Shown here: positions 40,308 through 48,954 of the stretch, piece by piece
Layout of the letters: every line of letters starts with the position of its first letter
Numbering within the stretch: the first letter of the stretch is position 1
Assembly: GCF_015500075.1 (NCBI RefSeq)
Contig: NZ_CP045496.1
Coordinates: 1,054,001 to 1,118,000 of the forward strand
Length of the DNA: 64,000 nt
Source of the DNA: Mesorhizobium sp. INR15
GTDB taxonomy: Bacteria; Pseudomonadota; Alphaproteobacteria; Rhizobiales; Rhizobiaceae
Direction of reading: 5' to 3'
Translations under genes and position numbers: made by a program
Notes under the pieces: model-generated
Database searches by the model: none
Seen by the model: only the letters and a program-made list of their open reading frames with translations
Told to the model about the DNA's origin: nothing

Positions 40308-41003
40308 ATGCCGCATCACATACTGGTCGCCGACGATGATCCGCACATCCGCGAGGTGATCTGTTTCGCGCTGGAGAAGGCCGGCATGAAGACAGTTTCA
40401 GTCGCCGATGGCGCGGCGGCGTTGCAAGCCGTCGAGCGCCGCGCGCCGGACTTGATCGTGCTCGACATCGGCATGCCGGAAATGGACGGACTGGAGGTCT
40501 GCCGGCAGCTGCGCCGCACATCGGAAGTGCCGGTGCTGTTCCTGTCGGCGCGCGACGAGGAGATCGACCGCATTCTCGGGTTGGAGATGGGCGGCGATGA
40601 CTATGTGACAAAACCGTTCAGCCCGCGCGAGCTGGTCGCCCGCGTCAACGTCATCCTGCGGCGCGCGCGCCCGGCAGCGCCCGAGCCAACCGACGACCGG
40701 CAGTTCTCGCATGGCAAGCTCATCCTGGCGCCGGCCCGCCATGCCGCCAGTTTCGATGGCCGGCCGCTGGCCCTGACAGGCATCGAGTTCTCTATCCTGA
40801 AGGGGTTTCTCGCCCGCCCCTTGCATGTGCTCGACCGCGACGTGGTGATGGCCAATGCCTATGCCGCCAACATCCATGTCGCAGACCGCACTGTTGACAG
40901 CCATATCCGCAACATCCGCGCCAAACTGGCGGCGGCGGGCTGCCTGGATGCCATCGAGACCGTCCATGGCGTCGGTTTCCGGCTCGGCCGATGCGGAGCC
41001 TGA
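40308..41003 (+). CDS. OmpR/PhoB-family response regulator
   Basis: The 231-aa product has a receiver domain with acidic residues D10/D11, phosphoacceptor D53 in VLDIGMP and K102 in TKPF. The C-terminal winged helix (about 130-228) ends in TVDSHIRNIRAKL...IETVHGVGFRL. It would bind DNA when phosphorylated by the kinase encoded next. The genes overlap by 13 bp. By layout it is close to CreB-type regulators, but the target is unknown. Confidence 0.92.
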   Translation: MPHHILVADDDPHIREVICFALEKAGMKTVSVADGAAALQAVERRAPDLIVLDIGMPEMDGLEVCRQLRRTSEVPVLFLSARDEEIDRILGLEMGGDDYVTKPFSPRELVARVNVILRRARPAAPEPTDDRQFSHGKLILAPARHAASFDGRPLALTGIEFSILKGFLARPLHVLDRDVVMANAYAANIHVADRTVDSHIRNIRAKLAAAGCLDAIETVHGVGFRLGRCGA

Positions 41004-42574
41004 ACGGCAACAAATGGATTGGCAGAAAATGGCGGCCTCGCCTCGCCACGGTCGTCATTGCCATCCTGGTCCTGGTGATGGCGCTGCCGCTGGTCGGCCT
41101 GTTCTTCTTCCGGCTCTATGAGAACCAGCTGATCCGCCAGACCGAGGCGGAGCTGATCGCGCAAGGTGCCGCTGTCGCTGCCATCTATGCGCAAGATGTG
41201 CGCGACGCCGGCATTCCGGCCGAAAAACTCGGCGCGGCGATGCCCGTGATCCGCAACGCAGACAACTATCCCTACCTGGCGATCGAGCCGCGCCTCGACC
41301 TGGCCTCGGATACGGTCCTGCCGACCCGGCCGGACGGTGTCGCCGCCTCACCCGATCCGGCTTTCGCGGCGATCGGCGTGCGCCTGTCGGGCATTCTCGA
41401 TGCGACGCAGAAAACCACGCTCGCCGGCTTCCGGCTGCTCGACCCCAATGGCATCGTCATTGCCGGGCGCAGCGAGATTGGCCTGTCGCTCGGTGGTGTC
41501 GAGGAGGTTCGGGCGGCCCTGGCCGGCCGCTATGCCAGCGCGCTCAGGCTGCGGATACCCGAGGAGCCGTCGCCACCGCTCTATTCGGTCAGCCGCGGCA
41601 CCAGGGTGCGCGTCTTCGTTGCCATTCCGGTCGCCATCGATGGCAAGGTCGCCGGCGTCGTCTACATGTCGCGGACGCCCAACAACATCGTCAAGCATCT
41701 CTATGGCGAGCGCGGCAAGGTGGTGCTGGCGGCCATCGCCATCCTCGGCGGCACCTTGCTCATCGGCCTTGTCTTCCTGCGCACCGTCAGCCGGCCGATC
41801 TATGAACTGATCGACCGCACCAGCCGCATCGCCGCCGGCGACCGGCAAGCGATCAAGCCGCTGGCGCATCATGGCACGCGCGAAATGGCCGAGCTTTCCG
41901 CCGCCTTTCTCGACATGGCCGAAAAGCTGCAGGCGCGGTCGGACAGTATCCAGACCTTCGCCACCCATGTTTCGCATGAACTCAAGTCGCCGCTGACGGC
42001 GATCCAGGGCGCCGCCGAACTGTTGCGGGATTCCGGCAGTGCGATGGACGATGCCGAGCGGCAGCGGTTCTCCAACAACATCGTCACCGATGCCGGGCGG
42101 CTCAATCTCCTGGTGCGGCGGCTGCTCGACCTGGCGCGGGCCGAGAATCTGGCGCCCAGCGGCGACAGCACATCGCCCGTGGCGGCACTGGCGCTCTTGC
42201 CCGCCGACAGCAGGCTGGATGTTCGCATCGAGGCGGGCGGCGATATCGGCCTGCGCATTTCAGGCGAGAACGCGGCCATCGTGCTTGCCAATCTCATCGA
42301 CAATTCAGCGCGCCATGGCGCGACGCGGGTTTCCATCACCGCCGCCAGCCTGGATGGCAAGGCGAGCGTGCTGGTCAGCGACGACGGCGCAGGGATTTCG
42401 CCAAGCAACCGGACCCGTATCTTCGAGCCGTTTTTCACCACGCGCCGCGATTCCGGCGGCACCGGCATGGGGTTGGGCATCGTGCTGGCCCTCCTGAAAG
42501 CGCATGATGGCACGATCCGGCTGGTTGACTCCGAGCGCGGCACGCGCTTCGAGATCATCTTGCCGGTTGCTTGA
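40991..42574 (+). CDS. Sensor histidine kinase (CreC-like layout)
   Basis: The 527-aa product has membrane helix 1 at about 20-41 and a periplasmic sensor domain at about 42-242. Helix 2 (about 243-263) is followed by a HAMP segment, the H-box THVSHELKSPLTAI with H329, the N-box NLIDNSARHG, and G-boxes DDGAG and GTGMGLGI. All catalytic motifs are intact. It pairs with the overlapping response-regulator gene. The ligand is unknown; the coupling to DUF4173 may hint at an envelope signal. Confidence 0.92.
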   Translation: MRSLNGNKWIGRKWRPRLATVVIAILVLVMALPLVGLFFFRLYENQLIRQTEAELIAQGAAVAAIYAQDVRDAGIPAEKLGAAMPVIRNADNYPYLAIEPRLDLASDTVLPTRPDGVAASPDPAFAAIGVRLSGILDATQKTTLAGFRLLDPNGIVIAGRSEIGLSLGGVEEVRAALAGRYASALRLRIPEEPSPPLYSVSRGTRVRVFVAIPVAIDGKVAGVVYMSRTPNNIVKHLYGERGKVVLAAIAILGGTLLIGLVFLRTVSRPIYELIDRTSRIAAGDRQAIKPLAHHGTREMAELSAAFLDMAEKLQARSDSIQTFATHVSHELKSPLTAIQGAAELLRDSGSAMDDAERQRFSNNIVTDAGRLNLLVRRLLDLARAENLAPSGDSTSPVAALALLPADSRLDVRIEAGGDIGLRISGENAAIVLANLIDNSARHGATRVSITAASLDGKASVLVSDDGAGISPSNRTRIFEPFFTTRRDSGGTGMGLGIVLALLKAHDGTIRLVDSERGTRFEIILPVA

Positions 42575-43770
42575 TGATGCAGGCGGCGGAAGCGGAGAAA
42601 AAAGTGCGCTACGACATTGTCATCATCGGCGGAGCTATCGTCGGGTCCTCGATCGCCTACTATCTGCGCGAGGAAGGATTTTCGGGTTCGATCGCGCTGA
42701 TCGAGCGCGACCCGCAATTCGCCCATGCGGCGACAACCTTGTCCTGCGCCTCCATACGCCAGCAGTTCTCCATCCCCGAAAACATCAGGCTGTCGCAGTT
42801 CACGCTGAAACTGTTCCGCCGGCTGACCGAGGAATTCGGCGCGGATGCCGATATCGGCTTTCGGGAGGGCGGCTATCTCATCTTGGCCGGCGAGAACGGC
42901 TTGCCGATCCTGAAAGCGAACCACGACGCGCAGATGGCCGAAGGCGCCGACATCGTGCTGGAGGATGCGGACCAGCTGGTCCGCCGCTTCTCCTGGCTGT
43001 CGGCCGAGGGCATCACCGCCGGCGCCTATGGCCGCAGCGGCGAAGGCTGGTTCGACGCGCATGCGATGCTGATGCTGTTCCGCAAGGCGCTGCGGGCGAA
43101 GAAGGTCGATTTCATCACCGCTTCGGTTACCGGCATCACCCGTCAAGGCGACCGCGTCACCGGCGTCAGCCTCGACAATGGCGAGACGATCGAGGGCGGC
43201 ATCTTCGTCAATGCCGCCGGGCCGAATGCCGGCAAGGTTGCCGGCATGGCCGGGCTGGCGCTGCCGGTCGAGCCGCGCAAGCGCAATGTCTTCGTCTTCG
43301 AGGCGCGCGAAAAATACGACGACATGCCGCTGCTGGTCGATCCCTCCGGCATCTATGTCAGGCCGGAAGGTTCGGTCTACATCACCGGCGGCGCCGAGCC
43401 CGAGGAAGGCGACGGGCCGGCTGACCCCAGCGATTTCGAGGTCAACTGGCCGCTGTTCGAAGAGGTGATCTGGCCGGTGCTGGCGACCCGCATCCCGGCC
43501 TTCGAGGCGATCAAGCCGACGCGTGCCTGGGCCGGCCACTACGACTACAACACGCTCGACCAGAACGCGGTGATCGGCCCGCATCCGCGGGTTGGCAATT
43601 TCCTGTTCGCCAACGGCTTTTCCGGCCACGGGTTGCAGCAGGCGCCGGCGGTCGGCAAGGCGCTGGCCGAACTGATCGTGCATGGCGGTTATCGCACGGT
43701 GAATTGCACGGCCTTTGGTTATAGCCGGGTTGCCGAGGGGCGGGCGTTCCGCGAGCTGAATGTGATCTAG
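42574..43770 (+). CDS. FAD-dependent oxidoreductase (DAO family)
   Basis: The 398-aa product begins with the FAD-binding IVIIGGAIVGSSIAYYLRE and has the DAO-type C-terminus (THPR-like AVIGPHPRVGNFLFANGFSGHGLQQAPAVGKALAELI). Members oxidise amino acids, sarcosine or similar amines. Closest by layout are the sarcosine oxidase/FOXRED1-like proteins. ATG 42574 overlaps the kinase stop; GTG 42604, with GGAG upstream, is an alternative start. Its place at the end of the kinase operon may be by chance. Confidence 0.87.
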   Translation: MMQAAEAEKKVRYDIVIIGGAIVGSSIAYYLREEGFSGSIALIERDPQFAHAATTLSCASIRQQFSIPENIRLSQFTLKLFRRLTEEFGADADIGFREGGYLILAGENGLPILKANHDAQMAEGADIVLEDADQLVRRFSWLSAEGITAGAYGRSGEGWFDAHAMLMLFRKALRAKKVDFITASVTGITRQGDRVTGVSLDNGETIEGGIFVNAAGPNAGKVAGMAGLALPVEPRKRNVFVFEAREKYDDMPLLVDPSGIYVRPEGSVYITGGAEPEEGDGPADPSDFEVNWPLFEEVIWPVLATRIPAFEAIKPTRAWAGHYDYNTLDQNAVIGPHPRVGNFLFANGFSGHGLQQAPAVGKALAELIVHGGYRTVNCTAFGYSRVAEGRAFRELNVI

Positions 43771-43777
43771 CGCGTGA

Positions 43778-44679
43778 TCAGGCGACCGGGTCGTCCGCGC
43801 CCTGTTCGACCAAGGCCTGTCGTGGGCCGAACAGCAGGTCCTTGGCGGCGATCACGGCTCCGACCGTGATCAGCACGCAGGCCAGCGCAACGGACCAGTG
43901 AAACACGCCGAAGCCCGCCAGCAGAAGCACGATCACCGAGAACAGCGGCGCGGCATAGGACAGGGCGCCGAGGATCATGATGTCGCCGTGCTTGCAGCCA
44001 TGGTCCCAGGCGTAGAAGCCGGCGCCGAGCGGGATCGTGCCCAGGATCAGGATGGCTGCCCATTGCGTCCAGGTCTGCGGCCAGACCGTGGTTTCAAGCG
44101 CCATGTGCAGTGCGAAGGCAACTGCTGACGTGATGAAGCAATAGCCGGCGACAACATCCGTCGGCACCGCGCCAAAGCGGCGGGACAGGACTGAATAGCC
44201 GGACCAGATGAAGGCGCAGAACAAGGCAATGACATGGCCTTTCATCAAGCCATTGGCCAGCCCGACGCTGCCGCCTTTGGTGATGACGACGATGGCACCC
44301 GCGAGGCCGAGGAACACACCCACGAGATGGTGCGCCTTCAGCCGCTCGCCTGGCAGGAAGGCGGCAAAGACGACGATCAGCAGCGGCCAGAGATAAGCGA
44401 TCAGGCTGACCTCGACCGGTGGGGCCGCCTGGATCGCGAAGAAATAGGCGCAGTGATAGATGCGGTTCCGATTGCCCAGACCGGCCAGGGCTGGCGCAGG
44501 GACCGGATGGCGGCGGGGCGGAAGATCCAGCTGGCGGCGCCGACCGATCCTCCAAGCAGGAACGCCATCGCCGCCAGCTGAAATGGCGGGATCGGGCCCG
44601 CGGCGGTCGACAGCAGCGCCAGGAACGACCAGGTCAGGATGGCTGAAAAACCGACCAGCGTCGGGATCGTCTTCTTCAC
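43778..44679 (-). pseudogene. DMT/EamA permease broken by a frameshift
   Basis: The N-terminal part (from GTG 44679: KKTIPTLVGFSAILTWSFLALL...PWPVWAIG) and the C-terminal part (IYHCAYFFAIQAAPPVEVSLIAYLWPLL...PVA) are both typical of one EamA transporter. They lie in different frames; the switch is at about 44455-44462. A single missing base (or two extra) would restore a product of about 300 aa, the normal family length. It is either a recent pseudogene or a sequencing error. Confidence 0.8.
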
Positions 44680-44755
44680 TTCAGTTGTTCTCGCGCTAGG
44701 GTATGCCAGTCTTTGCACAGAGGCGGGATGATCCGCTGACGCATACGGCCATGCG

Positions 44756-45496
44756 CTATCGAGAATACGACGCGAGCTGAGCGCCATCGACGGCCAATGC
44801 GTTGCCAAGTGCATGGCCTTCGGCCGTGTTGTCGAAAATGCACCAGACCTCTTGGCTTGAGGCAGCAGCCGTGTCCAGTTGTTGACGGATCCGGATCAAG
44901 CTTTCAGCTTCGTAATTCGAGTAGTAGACGCGCGGCGCGCCATGCAGGCGAAAATATGCAAGGCCGGGCCGGCCTGCCGGCGTTGCCGCTTCAGGAACCG
45001 GAGCCGGGTCGGCTGCGATACGCGCAACACCTGCATTGAGCAAAAGCGCGTCCGCTTCGGGCTCAAACCAGCTGGAATGGCGCGGCTCACTCGCCAACCG
45101 CACGTCGGTTCGCTTGCGCAGCATGTCAAAGAACCTCCCCGCGATGTTCGCATCGAAGCGCAGACTCGGCGGCAACTGCACCACCAGCACGCCGAGCTTG
45201 GCGCCGAGACCTCCGACCTCGAGGAGAAATGCCTCGACAAGATCCTCGCAGCCAACGAGACGGCGTTCATGTGTCATGGCCTTGGGCGTTTTTACCGAGA
45301 AGCGGAAGTTGTCCGGCACGACGCTTTTCCAGCGCTCATATGTCTCGCGGCGATGCGATCTTGAAAAGGATGTGTCGATTTCGACCACGGGAAGGCGTCC
45401 GGCGTAGCGTTCGAGGTGCGATCCGGATTGCGGAAAATCATCTTGGTAGCGGGCCGAAATCCCCCAGCCGGCAGTGCCCGTGAAATATCTCTCCAT
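44756..45496 (-). CDS. DUF72 family protein
   Basis: The 246-aa TIM-barrel-like protein begins FTGTAGWGI, with RLPVVEIDTSFSRSHRRETYERW, FRFSVKTPKAMTHERRL, LVVQLPPSLRFD and RHSSWF. The DUF72 family has unknown function. The C-terminal WCIFDNTAEGHALGNAL is the usual ending. ATG 45496 is the only in-frame start near the motif. Confidence 0.9.
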   Translation of the reverse strand: MERYFTGTAGWGISARYQDDFPQSGSHLERYAGRLPVVEIDTSFSRSHRRETYERWKSVVPDNFRFSVKTPKAMTHERRLVGCEDLVEAFLLEVGGLGAKLGVLVVQLPPSLRFDANIAGRFFDMLRKRTDVRLASEPRHSSWFEPEADALLLNAGVARIAADPAPVPEAATPAGRPGLAYFRLHGAPRVYYSNYEAESLIRIRQQLDTAAASSQEVWCIFDNTAEGHALGNALAVDGAQLASYSR

Positions 45497-45575
45497 GAAG
45501 AGGATGTGGAGACGTTGAGGTGCGGGTCAAGCCTGCGCGTTCAGCATCCTTAGGCCGGCCTGGCACGGTTGGATG

Positions 45576-46001
45576 TCACCCCTTGCGGCCAAACCAGAAG
45601 GCGTCGGCCATGCGTTTCATGCCGATCCGTTCGTAAAAGCCGGCTGCGTCCGGCATGGAAATCAGGCTGATGGCAACCGACGGGCCAAGCTGCCGGCGCG
45701 CCTCGTCCATCAGGCCCTTGCCGATACCGAGGCCTTGCGCCGAACCGGAAACCGCGAGTTCGGAGATATAGCAGACCCAGGAAAAGTCGGTGATGCAGCG
45801 AGCTACGCCGAGCAGCTGCCGGCCCGGCAGGTCAAGCCGCGCGGTCAGCACCAGATTGGCGCCGTCGAGCATGGCCTTGAGCCTTTTGTCGTCGTCGACC
45901 GGGCGTGTCTCGCCAAGGCCGGATTCGACCAGCACATGGCGGAATTCGGCGATGTCGAGCGCCGGTTCGCTGGCGTAGAGGATTTTGGAATCTTTTGTCA
46001 T
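45576..46001 (-). CDS. GNAT family N-acetyltransferase
   Basis: The 141-aa product has the acetyl-CoA-binding motif GSAQGLGIGKGLMDEARRQL and the C-terminal PDAAGFYERIGMKRM of the GNAT fold. The substrate is unknown. ATG 46001 is chosen; ATG 46019 adds six residues. It diverges from leuD. Confidence 0.85.
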   Translation of the reverse strand: MTKDSKILYASEPALDIAEFRHVLVESGLGETRPVDDDKRLKAMLDGANLVLTARLDLPGRQLLGVARCITDFSWVCYISELAVSGSAQGLGIGKGLMDEARRQLGPSVAISLISMPDAAGFYERIGMKRMADAFWFGRKG

Positions 46002-46167
46002 GCTGCCAAGGTGCACCACGCGCCGATGGTTTTGAAGCCCGCCATCTCAGCCGTTGTGTTGGTCGGATCAGCGGCAATGGCAAACAGCCGCCTTTTATTT
46101 GCCCGCTGCTTTGTGTAAACCGGGCGCCAGCAATCCCCCGCAACGGTAGAGAAGACGGGCAAAAGCC

Positions 46168-46773
46168 ATGGAAAAATTCACAAAGCTCACCGGCGTCGCC
46201 GCTCCGATGCCGATCGTCAATGTCGACACCGACATGATCATTCCCAAGGACTATCTCAAGACGATCAAGCGCACCGGGCTCGGCACCGGCCTGTTCGCCG
46301 AGATGCGCTACAACGAGGACGGTTCGGAAAATCCTGACTTCGTGCTCAACAAGCCGGCCTACCGCAAGGCGCAGATCCTGGTCGCCGGCGACAATTTCGG
46401 CTGCGGCTCGTCGCGTGAGCATGCACCGTGGGCGCTGCTCGATTTCGGCATCCGCTGCATCATCTCGACCTCGTTCGCCGACATTTTCTACAACAACTGC
46501 TTCAAGAACGGCGTGCTGCCGATCACCGTCAGCCCGGAAGACCTGGAGAAGCTGATGGATGACGCCTCGCGCGGCTCCAACGCCACGGTTTCGGTCGACC
46601 TCGAGGCCAAGGAAATCCGGGGCCCGGATGGCGGCGTGGTCACTTTCGACCTCGACGACTTCAAGCGGCACTGCCTGCTCAATGGTCTCGACGACATCGG
46701 CCTGACCATGGAGAAGGCCGGCGCCATCGCCTCGTTCGAGAAGAAGAACGCCGAACAGCGCCCTTGGGCCTGA
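46168..46773 (+). CDS. leuD: 3-isopropylmalate dehydratase small subunit
   Basis: The 201-aa product is LeuD. The swivel domain contains NVDTDMIIPKDYLKTI and NFGCGSSREHAPWALLDFGIRCIISTSFADIFYNNCFKNG. With LeuC (not in this window) it converts 2-isopropylmalate to 3-isopropylmalate in leucine biosynthesis. Length is normal. leuB lies about 2.2 kb downstream on the same strand, separated by three other genes. Confidence 0.97.
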   Translation: MEKFTKLTGVAAPMPIVNVDTDMIIPKDYLKTIKRTGLGTGLFAEMRYNEDGSENPDFVLNKPAYRKAQILVAGDNFGCGSSREHAPWALLDFGIRCIISTSFADIFYNNCFKNGVLPITVSPEDLEKLMDDASRGSNATVSVDLEAKEIRGPDGGVVTFDLDDFKRHCLLNGLDDIGLTMEKAGAIASFEKKNAEQRPWA

Positions 46774-46874
46774 ACGGATTGGGCCGCGCCGAAAGGCCGG
46801 CCTCGTTGTTTTCTGCCGCCGCATGATCTCGAGCCACCCGCTCGGGCGTTCATGCGGTCAACGGAGGATTGGTG

Positions 46875-47822
46875 ATGCGCTCGCTTCTTGCCGGGGTCTG
46901 TGGGCTGGCTTTTGTCCTGGTGCCTATGACGGGCACTCAAGCGCAGACGCAAACACCTGCGGCGCAGCAAACCTCGCCTACAACAGAGGCGCCGCCCACG
47001 GCAGAGGCGCCGGCCACGAATCAAGGCACGGATGCCGCCGCTGCTTCCGACGACGACAAGCAGGCGCCGATCCCGTTCGAAGGCGGCCAGCTGACCATCA
47101 CCCAGAAGGAAGATGGCGGCGAAAAGGTGCTTGCCTATGACGGCAACGAACTGGCCAGCAACTACGAGGTCTTTTTCGACAAGATCGCCGATGTCGGCGG
47201 CGTCAAGGTGGCGCTGTTCAACGCCGGCGATGGCGGCAATCAATGCGGCCCGGCCACGGTGATCGTCTGGAAGCCGGAAGGCGGCACGATTCAGAGCACC
47301 ACCGTCGACCAGGATGACTGCGGCTCACCGCCGACCGCGATCTCGGACAGCGCGATCTATTTCGTGCCCTATCTTCTGCCGGGCGATTCGAAGCCGGCGC
47401 TGCAATGGTCGCCAAGGGACGGGCTGACGACTTCGGGCAATCTCACCTACATGCCGGAACCCGGCACGGACTGGAAGGATGTCGATCCGTCGAAATACGA
47501 CAACATCATCGACGCTTTCCATAATGAAGCGGTCTACAAGCTGGCGCAGACGCTGCTCGGCAAGGATATGCCCGACATGGCGACCAGCCTGCTGGTCGGC
47601 GGCGGCACCGAAAAGACGGCGTCCGGCGTCTTCTATGCCACCGGCTGCGTGCCGCATGATTGCGGCGGCAATGACGGCTTCATGGCGGTCGATACCGCCA
47701 ACCACAAGCTGTATTTCTCGCGGCGCGGCGACAATGGCCAGCCGGATGCATGGCCAGCAGTGGCAACCTGGCCGGCGGATGTGAAAGAGGCGCTGGACAA
47801 GGCGCTGGGTTCGGCGAACTAG
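46875..47822 (+). CDS. Exported protein of unknown function
   Basis: The 315-aa product has a Sec signal peptide (SLLAGVCGLAFVLVPMTGTQAQ) and a low-complexity Thr/Ala/Pro linker. A beta-rich domain follows with paired cysteines (NQCGP, QDDCGSP, ATGCVPHDCGG). Many rhizobia have similar exported proteins between leuD and leuB, by my recollection. ATG 46875 has GGAGG 7 nt upstream. It is probably periplasmic. Confidence 0.7.
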   Translation: MRSLLAGVCGLAFVLVPMTGTQAQTQTPAAQQTSPTTEAPPTAEAPATNQGTDAAAASDDDKQAPIPFEGGQLTITQKEDGGEKVLAYDGNELASNYEVFFDKIADVGGVKVALFNAGDGGNQCGPATVIVWKPEGGTIQSTTVDQDDCGSPPTAISDSAIYFVPYLLPGDSKPALQWSPRDGLTTSGNLTYMPEPGTDWKDVDPSKYDNIIDAFHNEAVYKLAQTLLGKDMPDMATSLLVGGGTEKTASGVFYATGCVPHDCGGNDGFMAVDTANHKLYFSRRGDNGQPDAWPAVATWPADVKEALDKALGSAN

Positions 47823-47955
47823 GTTTTCCCCGCAGCGCCCCCGCACCTTCATCCGTTTTGGCCTGGTAGCGGCCGCAACAACAGACTGATCCCCTCTGGC
47901 CCATGGCCGCGCGGAGCTCGTCCCTGCTAGATGACCGCAAACAGCGAGGACATCC

Positions 47956-48338
47956 ATGCGAAAGCTCATCTCCACCGGCTCACCGTTCGAAAAGACCGCC
48001 GGCTATTCGCGCGCCGTGGTGCAGGGCGACTGGTGTTTGTCTCCGGGACGACCGGCTACGACTATGCGACGATGACGATGCCGGAGACGGTGGAGGCGCA
48101 GACGCGCAATTGCCTGGCGACGATCGGCAAGGCCTTGCAGGATGGCGGCTTCGACATGGCCGACGTGGCGCGCGCGCATTACTACATCACCGACCAGGCC
48201 TTTGCCGACATCGTCTTCCCGATTCTCGGCGCAACGTTCGGCGAGATCAGGCCGGCGGCGACAATGATCGTCTGCCAGCTCAACAAGCCGGAAATGAAGA
48301 TCGAGATCGAAGTGACCGCACTGCGGCGCACGGCCTGA
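47956..48338 (+). pseudogene. RidA family protein with frameshift
   Basis: ATG 47956 (GAGGA 5 nt upstream) opens the classic RidA N-terminus RKLISTGSPFEKTAGYSRAVVQGDW. The rest (VFVSGTTGYDYATMTMPETVEAQTRNCLATIGKAL...KIEIEVTALRRTA) is in another frame. The switch is at 48031-48034, where TGGTG stands for an expected TGGGTG, so one G is missing. A frame open from 47931 covers the C-terminal part, with a foreign N-terminus. The cause is either a real mutation or a homopolymer sequencing error. Confidence 0.8.
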
Positions 48339-48402
48339 TGCCTGCCGCCCAAAGGGCGAAGCGGCTTTGGGGCGGCGACATGCATGGAGCAAGGAAGAGC
48401 GG

Positions 48403-48756
48403 ATGGTGAAAGTCAGGCGCATCATTGCCAATATCGGCACGCAGGATATCGCGGCGGCCAAGCGCTTCTATCAGGACGTGCTGGGGCTCGATCTGCTGAT
48501 GGATCATGGCTGGATCGCTACCTATGGCTCGGCGCAGAGCATGGATGTGCAGATCAGCTTCGCCAACCAGGGCGGCTCAGGCACGCCGGTGCCGGATCTG
48601 TCGATCGAGGTCGACGACGTTGAGGCGGCGCTCGAAGGCATGAAGGCCGCGGGCTTCGCCATCGAATATGGCCCCGCCGACGAGCCCTGGGGCGTGCGGC
48701 GCTTCTATGTGCGTGATCCCTATGGCCGCCTGGTCAACATTCTCTCGCATCTGTGA
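48403..48756 (+). CDS. VOC (glyoxalase/bleomycin-resistance) family protein
   Basis: The 117-aa product has two beta-alpha-beta-beta-beta modules: IIANIGTQDIAAAKRFYQDVLGLDLLMD, and IEVDDVEAALEGMKAAGFAIEYGPADEPWGVRRFYVRDPYGRLVNIL. Metal-binding positions are partly kept. It is a small cytoplasmic enzyme or binding protein of unknown substrate. AAGGAAG lies upstream of ATG 48403. Confidence 0.87.
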   Translation: MVKVRRIIANIGTQDIAAAKRFYQDVLGLDLLMDHGWIATYGSAQSMDVQISFANQGGSGTPVPDLSIEVDDVEAALEGMKAAGFAIEYGPADEPWGVRRFYVRDPYGRLVNILSHL

Positions 48757-48821
48757 CGGCTTCTTCGCCCAGAGCGGTCCAACGTTTGATAGAAGCTGGC
48801 CCGCTCTTAAGCCCCTGGTTT

Positions 48822-48869
48822 CGCGCAATTCCGGACGGAAAACCGCTGCGCACTTTTCCTGGAATTGCT
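48822..48869. repeat. Palindromic intergenic repeat
   Basis: CGCAATTCC-ggacGGAAAA and its imperfect inverse TTTTCCTGGAATTGC flank a GC centre. The same type of element lies near 35630-35660 (TTTTCCTGGGAAGC...GGAATTGCC). Its site is the 198-bp gap before leuB. Confidence 0.55.
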
Positions 48870-48954
48870 GTAGGCGCTGAACCGCGGACTTGCGCGCTCG
48901 CCGCTGTCCGTTTAGCAAGGCCGCGTTCAAGAAACAGTTTTGGGACGGTTCTCC

